Below the pieces are notes generated by a model. The model was not told the origin of the DNA. It did not search any database and saw only the letters and a program-made list of their open reading frames with translations. Shown here in pieces: positions 61,028 through 64,000 of a stretch of DNA of 64,000 nt. The stretch is from Hydrogenophaga sp. (GTDB lineage: Bacteria; Pseudomonadota; Gammaproteobacteria; Burkholderiales; Burkholderiaceae_C), in the NCBI RefSeq assembly GCF_011390835.1, contig NZ_JAABRQ010000013.1, forward strand, positions 48,834 to 112,833. Reading direction: 5' to 3'. The first letter of the stretch is position 1. Each line of letters starts with the position of its first letter. Both the position numbers and the translations under genes were made by a program.

Positions 61028-62467
61028 ATGACTTCTCCCAACACCCGACGACAGTTTTTCACCGGTGCGGCCGTCTCGCTGGCCAGCGTGGCTGTAGCCC
61101 GCTCGGCCCTCGCGGCCCTGCCCGAGCCGGTGATCCAGACCTCGGTCAACACCGCGCCGCCCTTGGTGCCTCAGACCGGTCGCCCCTACAACCCGGTGGT
61201 CACACTCAACGGTTGGACCTTGCCCTGGCGCATGAACAACAACGTCAAGGAATTCCACCTGGTGGCCGAGCCCGTGGTGCGCGAGGTCTCGCCCGGCTTC
61301 AAGGTCAACATGTGGGGCTACAACGGCCAGAGCCCGGGCCCAACCATTGAGGTGGTCGAAGGCGACCGCGTGCGCATTTACGTCACCAACAAGCTGCCCG
61401 AACACACTTCCATCCACTGGCACGGACAGCGCCTGCCCAACGGCATGGACGGCGTGACCGGGCTGAACCAGAAGGCGATTCCGGTCGGCAAGACCTATGT
61501 CTACGAATTCGTGGCGCGCCGACCCGGCACCTTCATGTACCACCCGCACGCCGACGAGATGGTACAGATGGCCATGGGCATGATGGGTTTCTGGGTTACG
61601 CACCCCAAGACCAAGAGCACGCAAATCAGCGAAGTGGACCGCGACTTCTGCTTTCTGCTCAACGCCTTTGACGTCGAGCCCGGTGCGCGCACACCGCAGA
61701 TCAACACTATGCTGGACTTCAACATCTGGTGCTGGAACAGCCGGGTGTTCCCGGCCATCGACACGCTCAATGTGCGGTTGAACGACCGGGTGCGCATCCG
61801 CGTCGGCAACCTCACCATGACCAACCACCCGATCCACCTGCACGGCCACGAGTTTGAAGTGACCGGGACCGACGGAGGACCCACGCCGGCCGGCTCGCGC
61901 TGGCCCGAGGTGACCACCGATGTGGCGGTGGGCCAGATGCGCCAGATCGAGTTGCTTGCCGACGAGGAGGGCGACTGGGCGATGCACTGCCACAAGAGCC
62001 ACCACACCATGAACGCCATGGGCCACGATGTGCCGACCATGATCGGTATCGACCACCGCGGCCTGGTGAACAAGATCAACAAGGTGGCGCCCGACTACAT
62101 GGTGATGGGTGAGCGCGGCATGGCCGACATGGGCGAGATGGAGATGCAGATTCCCGACAACACCGCGCCCATGATGACTGGCTCCGGCCAGTACGGCTCG
62201 CTGGAGATGGGCGGTATGTTCACCGTGTTCAAGGTGCGCAAAGACCAAAAACCCGGCGACTACAGCGACCCGGGGTGGTATGCCCATCCACCCGGCACCT
62301 CGGCCTTTGAGTACACCGGCGCACTGGCCGAGCCGGCGCGCTTCCAGTCCGAGGTGAAGGCCGGCGGTCAACCTGTGACAGGGCTCAACAACCCGCCCGC
62401 CAAACCCATGGAAATGCCGTCGCCGGCGAATGCCCAGGCCGTCAAGCCCAAGGGCCACTCACATTGA
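61028..62467 (+). CDS. Tat-exported multicopper oxidase (copper oxidase)
   Basis: The 479-residue protein begins with a Tat signal (TRRQFFTGAAVSL). It carries the four multicopper-oxidase motifs: HWHG (130-133), HPH (172-174), HPIHLHGH (267-274) and HCHKSHHTMNAM (320-331), with the type 1 copper ligands Cys321, His326 and Met331. It likely oxidises Cu(I) in the periplasm, as CueO/CopA homologues do. The length and two-domain type match CopA-like 'copper oxidases' seen in Comamonadaceae copper operons. The ATG at 61028 is fixed by the twin-Arg signal; the frame is open much further upstream but has no homology there. Confidence 0.93.
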   Translation: MTSPNTRRQFFTGAAVSLASVAVARSALAALPEPVIQTSVNTAPPLVPQTGRPYNPVVTLNGWTLPWRMNNNVKEFHLVAEPVVREVSPGFKVNMWGYNGQSPGPTIEVVEGDRVRIYVTNKLPEHTSIHWHGQRLPNGMDGVTGLNQKAIPVGKTYVYEFVARRPGTFMYHPHADEMVQMAMGMMGFWVTHPKTKSTQISEVDRDFCFLLNAFDVEPGARTPQINTMLDFNIWCWNSRVFPAIDTLNVRLNDRVRIRVGNLTMTNHPIHLHGHEFEVTGTDGGPTPAGSRWPEVTTDVAVGQMRQIELLADEEGDWAMHCHKSHHTMNAMGHDVPTMIGIDHRGLVNKINKVAPDYMVMGERGMADMGEMEMQIPDNTAPMMTGSGQYGSLEMGGMFTVFKVRKDQKPGDYSDPGWYAHPPGTSAFEYTGALAEPARFQSEVKAGGQPVTGLNNPPAKPMEMPSPANAQAVKPKGHSH

Positions 62468-62537
62468 GCCCCAGCCGATGGCGGTTGGGTCCGCCACGAA
62501 CTTTTCCTTTGTCCCATCACTCTGAAAGCCTGTGCCC

Positions 62538-63047
62538 ATGAACGCGCTTGTCACCCCCCTGCTGATGTCGCTGGCCCTTCTGGGCGCCTCTCCCGTGTGG
62601 GCCCATGGCGAAGAAACCCATGCCAAGAAGATCGGCCCCGTGGTTAAAGAACAAAAGGCCTGGGGCATTGCCGGCGATGCCAAGACTGTGAAACGCACCA
62701 TCGCCATCCAGATGGGCGACAACATGCGCTTCACGCCGGCGAGCATCGAAGTCAACCAGGGCGACACAGTGCGCCTGACCCTCACCAACACCGGCCAGAT
62801 GATGCACGAGCTCGTCATAGGCACGCAGAAGGAGCTGGCCGAACACGCGGCGCTCATGAAGCGCTTCCCCAACATGGAACACGAGGAGCCCTACATGGCC
62901 CACGTGGCACCGGGCAAGACCGGTGAGATCATCTGGACATTCAACCGACCCGGCGATTTTGACTTCGCCTGCCTTTTGCCTGGCCACTTCGAAGCTGGCA
63001 TGGCGGGCAAAATTCTGGTCAAAGCCTCAACTGGAGCCAAGCAATGA
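62538..63047 (+). CDS. Cupredoxin domain-containing copper protein
   Basis: The 169-residue protein has a signal peptide ending PVWAHG and a plastocyanin/azurin-like domain. Type 1 copper ligands are visible: His90 (in MMHELVIG), Cys145, His150 and Met155 (in ACLLPGHFEAGM). The middle is Met- and His-rich, suiting a periplasmic Cu carrier or a partner of the multicopper oxidase. An upstream in-frame GTG would add two residues. The stop overlaps the next gene's start (ATGA). Confidence 0.93.
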   Translation: MNALVTPLLMSLALLGASPVWAHGEETHAKKIGPVVKEQKAWGIAGDAKTVKRTIAIQMGDNMRFTPASIEVNQGDTVRLTLTNTGQMMHELVIGTQKELAEHAALMKRFPNMEHEEPYMAHVAPGKTGEIIWTFNRPGDFDFACLLPGHFEAGMAGKILVKASTGAKQ

Positions 63048-63547
63048 TGGACATAGTCACCACCCACACGGAACCCCGCGGCCTTCAACGCCGACAGCTC
63101 GCGGCGCTCGCGGCCGCTGCGTGGCTGCCCGGCTTGGCACTCGCGCAATCGGCCACGGCCCCCGCCGGTCCGCTGGTGCAGGTCTGGAAAGACCCGAACT
63201 GCGGCTGCTGCAAGGACTGGATGGCCTACCTGGAAACCAACGGCTTTCGCACCCAGGCTTTTGACACCGGCAACGGCGCGATTCGAGGCCGGCTTGGCAT
63301 GCCGCAGAAATACGGCTCTTGCCACACCGCGTTGGTGGGTGGTTATGTGATCGAGGGGCACGTGCCGGCCCGCGAGATCCAGCGCCTTCTCAAGGAGAAG
63401 CCACAGGCACTGGGCCTGTCGGTGCCGCGCATGCCGGTCGGTTCGCCGGGCATGGACGGCCCCGAGTACGGCGGGCGCAAAGACCCCTACGACGTGTTGC
63501 TGGTCGCCAAAGACGGCAGCTCCACGGTTTTTCAAAGCTACACCTGA
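63044..63547 (+). CDS. DUF411 family metal-binding protein
   Basis: The 167-residue protein has an export signal with a twin-Arg-like LQRRQLAALAAAAWLP and the DUF411 core: VQVWKDPNCGCCKDWMAYLETNGF with Cys53, Cys55 and Cys56, then YGSCHTALVGGYVIEGHVPA and RKDPYDVLLVAKDG. These small periplasmic proteins are widely found in copper- and silver-resistance operons and are thought to bind or shuttle the metal. The start shares three bases with the cupredoxin gene. Confidence 0.88.
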   Translation: MMDIVTTHTEPRGLQRRQLAALAAAAWLPGLALAQSATAPAGPLVQVWKDPNCGCCKDWMAYLETNGFRTQAFDTGNGAIRGRLGMPQKYGSCHTALVGGYVIEGHVPAREIQRLLKEKPQALGLSVPRMPVGSPGMDGPEYGGRKDPYDVLLVAKDGSSTVFQSYT

Positions 63548-63558
63548 AGGAATCTCAC

Positions 63559-63927
63559 ATGAAATCGATCTCTACCCTGGCCCTGGCCACTGCGTTGTCC
63601 CTGCCGTTGGCCTTCACCCTGCCGGCTGCCGCCCAGACCACCGCGCCGGCCGCAGCAGTGTCCATGAGTGGCATGAACCACGCTGGCGGCATGAGCCACT
63701 CGGCCGAAATGGCCGAAGGCGAAATCCGCAAGGTCAGCAAAGACACCGGCAAGCTCACCATCAAGCACGGCCCGATCAAGAGCATGGACATGCCGCCGAT
63801 GACCATGGTGTTCACCGCCAAGGATCCGGCCATGCTCGACAAGGTGGCGGTGGGCGACAAGGTGCGCTTTGCCGTCGCCGACGAAGGCGGCAAGATGCTG
63901 GTCACCGACATCCAGCTGGCCAAGTGA
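63559..63927 (+). CDS. CusF-like periplasmic copper chaperone
   Basis: The 122-residue protein has a signal peptide ending LPAAAQ, a Met/His-rich linker (SMSGMNHAGGMSHSAEM), and a CusF-type OB-fold domain: EIRKVSKDTGKLTIKHGPIKS, then MDMPPMTMVF. The metal ligands of CusF (His, Met, Met) are kept at His70, Met81 and Met83, but the Trp that caps the metal in E. coli CusF is replaced by Met78. An AGG site precedes the ATG. It carries Cu(I)/Ag(I) to an exporter or the oxidase. Confidence 0.9.
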   Translation: MKSISTLALATALSLPLAFTLPAAAQTTAPAAAVSMSGMNHAGGMSHSAEMAEGEIRKVSKDTGKLTIKHGPIKSMDMPPMTMVFTAKDPAMLDKVAVGDKVRFAVADEGGKMLVTDIQLAK

Positions 63928-63962
63928 TCCGTCGCCGTTGAGCCTGCGGACAGCGCTCAACG

Positions 63963-64000
63963 ATGGACATCCTGGCGCACGGACTTTGGGCAGGCGCAGC
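63963..64000 (+). CDS. Start of a further gene, cut by the window end
   Basis: An ATG at 63963 opens a frame (MDILAHGLWAGA) that runs off the window. The short sequence resembles the N-terminus of YdjM-like membrane metal-dependent hydrolases, but 12 residues are too few to assign. The inverted repeat TTGAGC / GCTCAA (about 63938-63960) just upstream could be a hairpin after the CusF gene. Confidence 0.4.
   Translation, partial: MDILAHGLWAGA

Overview
The window looks like chromosomal DNA of a betaproteobacterium of the order Burkholderiales, most likely family Comamonadaceae (Hydrogenophaga-like). The evidence is the high GC content, a Bug-type tripartite tricarboxylate binding protein, the families DUF3579, DUF1415 and DUF1631, the EttA and Hda variants, and short 3'-flanking repeats that I associate from memory with this family. 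The genus is an inference. Most of the window is ordinary housekeeping and metabolic DNA. There is no rRNA, tRNA, insertion sequence, CRISPR array or prophage.

Layout. 1-5.4 kb: a DUF58/VWA pair, an FAD monooxygenase, a Bug periplasmic binding protein and a solitary phage-type tail sheath gene. 5.4-8.1 kb: kynBUA (minus strand), turning tryptophan into anthranilate. 8.3-10.8 kb: feoA-feoB plus a small Cys-rich membrane protein behind a Fur-box-like site. 11-13.5 kb: a soluble hybrid histidine kinase whose first sensor domain resembles a LOV photoreceptor. 13.6-17.2 kb: a YkgJ-type Cys-cluster protein, a methyltransferase, argF and argD. 17.4-22.6 kb: DUF3579, a broken dodecin gene, rpsT, murJ, a SirB1 protein and a PA2779/PA2778 pair. 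22.6-34.9 kb: an atypical SDR, an MFS transporter, purM, an AI-2E-type permease, hda, an HAD phosphatase, pcnB, folK, a VOC-gene remnant, NIPSNAP, pdxH, a ChaC-like protein, an OmpA-like protein, gloA, a thioesterase and a hypothetical protein.

34.9-42.6 kb is a tightly packed minus-strand block: exported protein, ECF sigma factor, membrane-anchored ankyrin protein, SDR, RND adaptor and RND pump. 42.8-47.2 kb holds a QseBC/PmrAB-like two-component system followed by two small exported proteins. Each of these has an 11-bp-phased CTTAG direct repeat about 72-74 bases upstream of its start codon, and this looks like a small undescribed local regulon. 47.3-57.7 kb: rhlE, two DUF1631 paralogues flanking ettA and DUF1415, and a membrane-anchored TAXI protein.

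57.7-64 kb is a copper-resistance locus. A CusRS/CopRS two-component system is divergent from an operon encoding a TolC-like protein, a Tat-exported multicopper oxidase, a cupredoxin, a DUF411 protein and a CusF-like protein. A perfect palindromic copper box lies between the two arms.

The observations most worth checking are: the two-gene CTTAG-box regulon; the LOV-like hybrid kinase; the orphan tail sheath; the sigma/ankyrin/RND block; an apparent ATC start codon on the YkgJ-type gene; a duplicated ettA start region that encodes a 13-residue peptide; and two gene remnants (dodecin and VOC).
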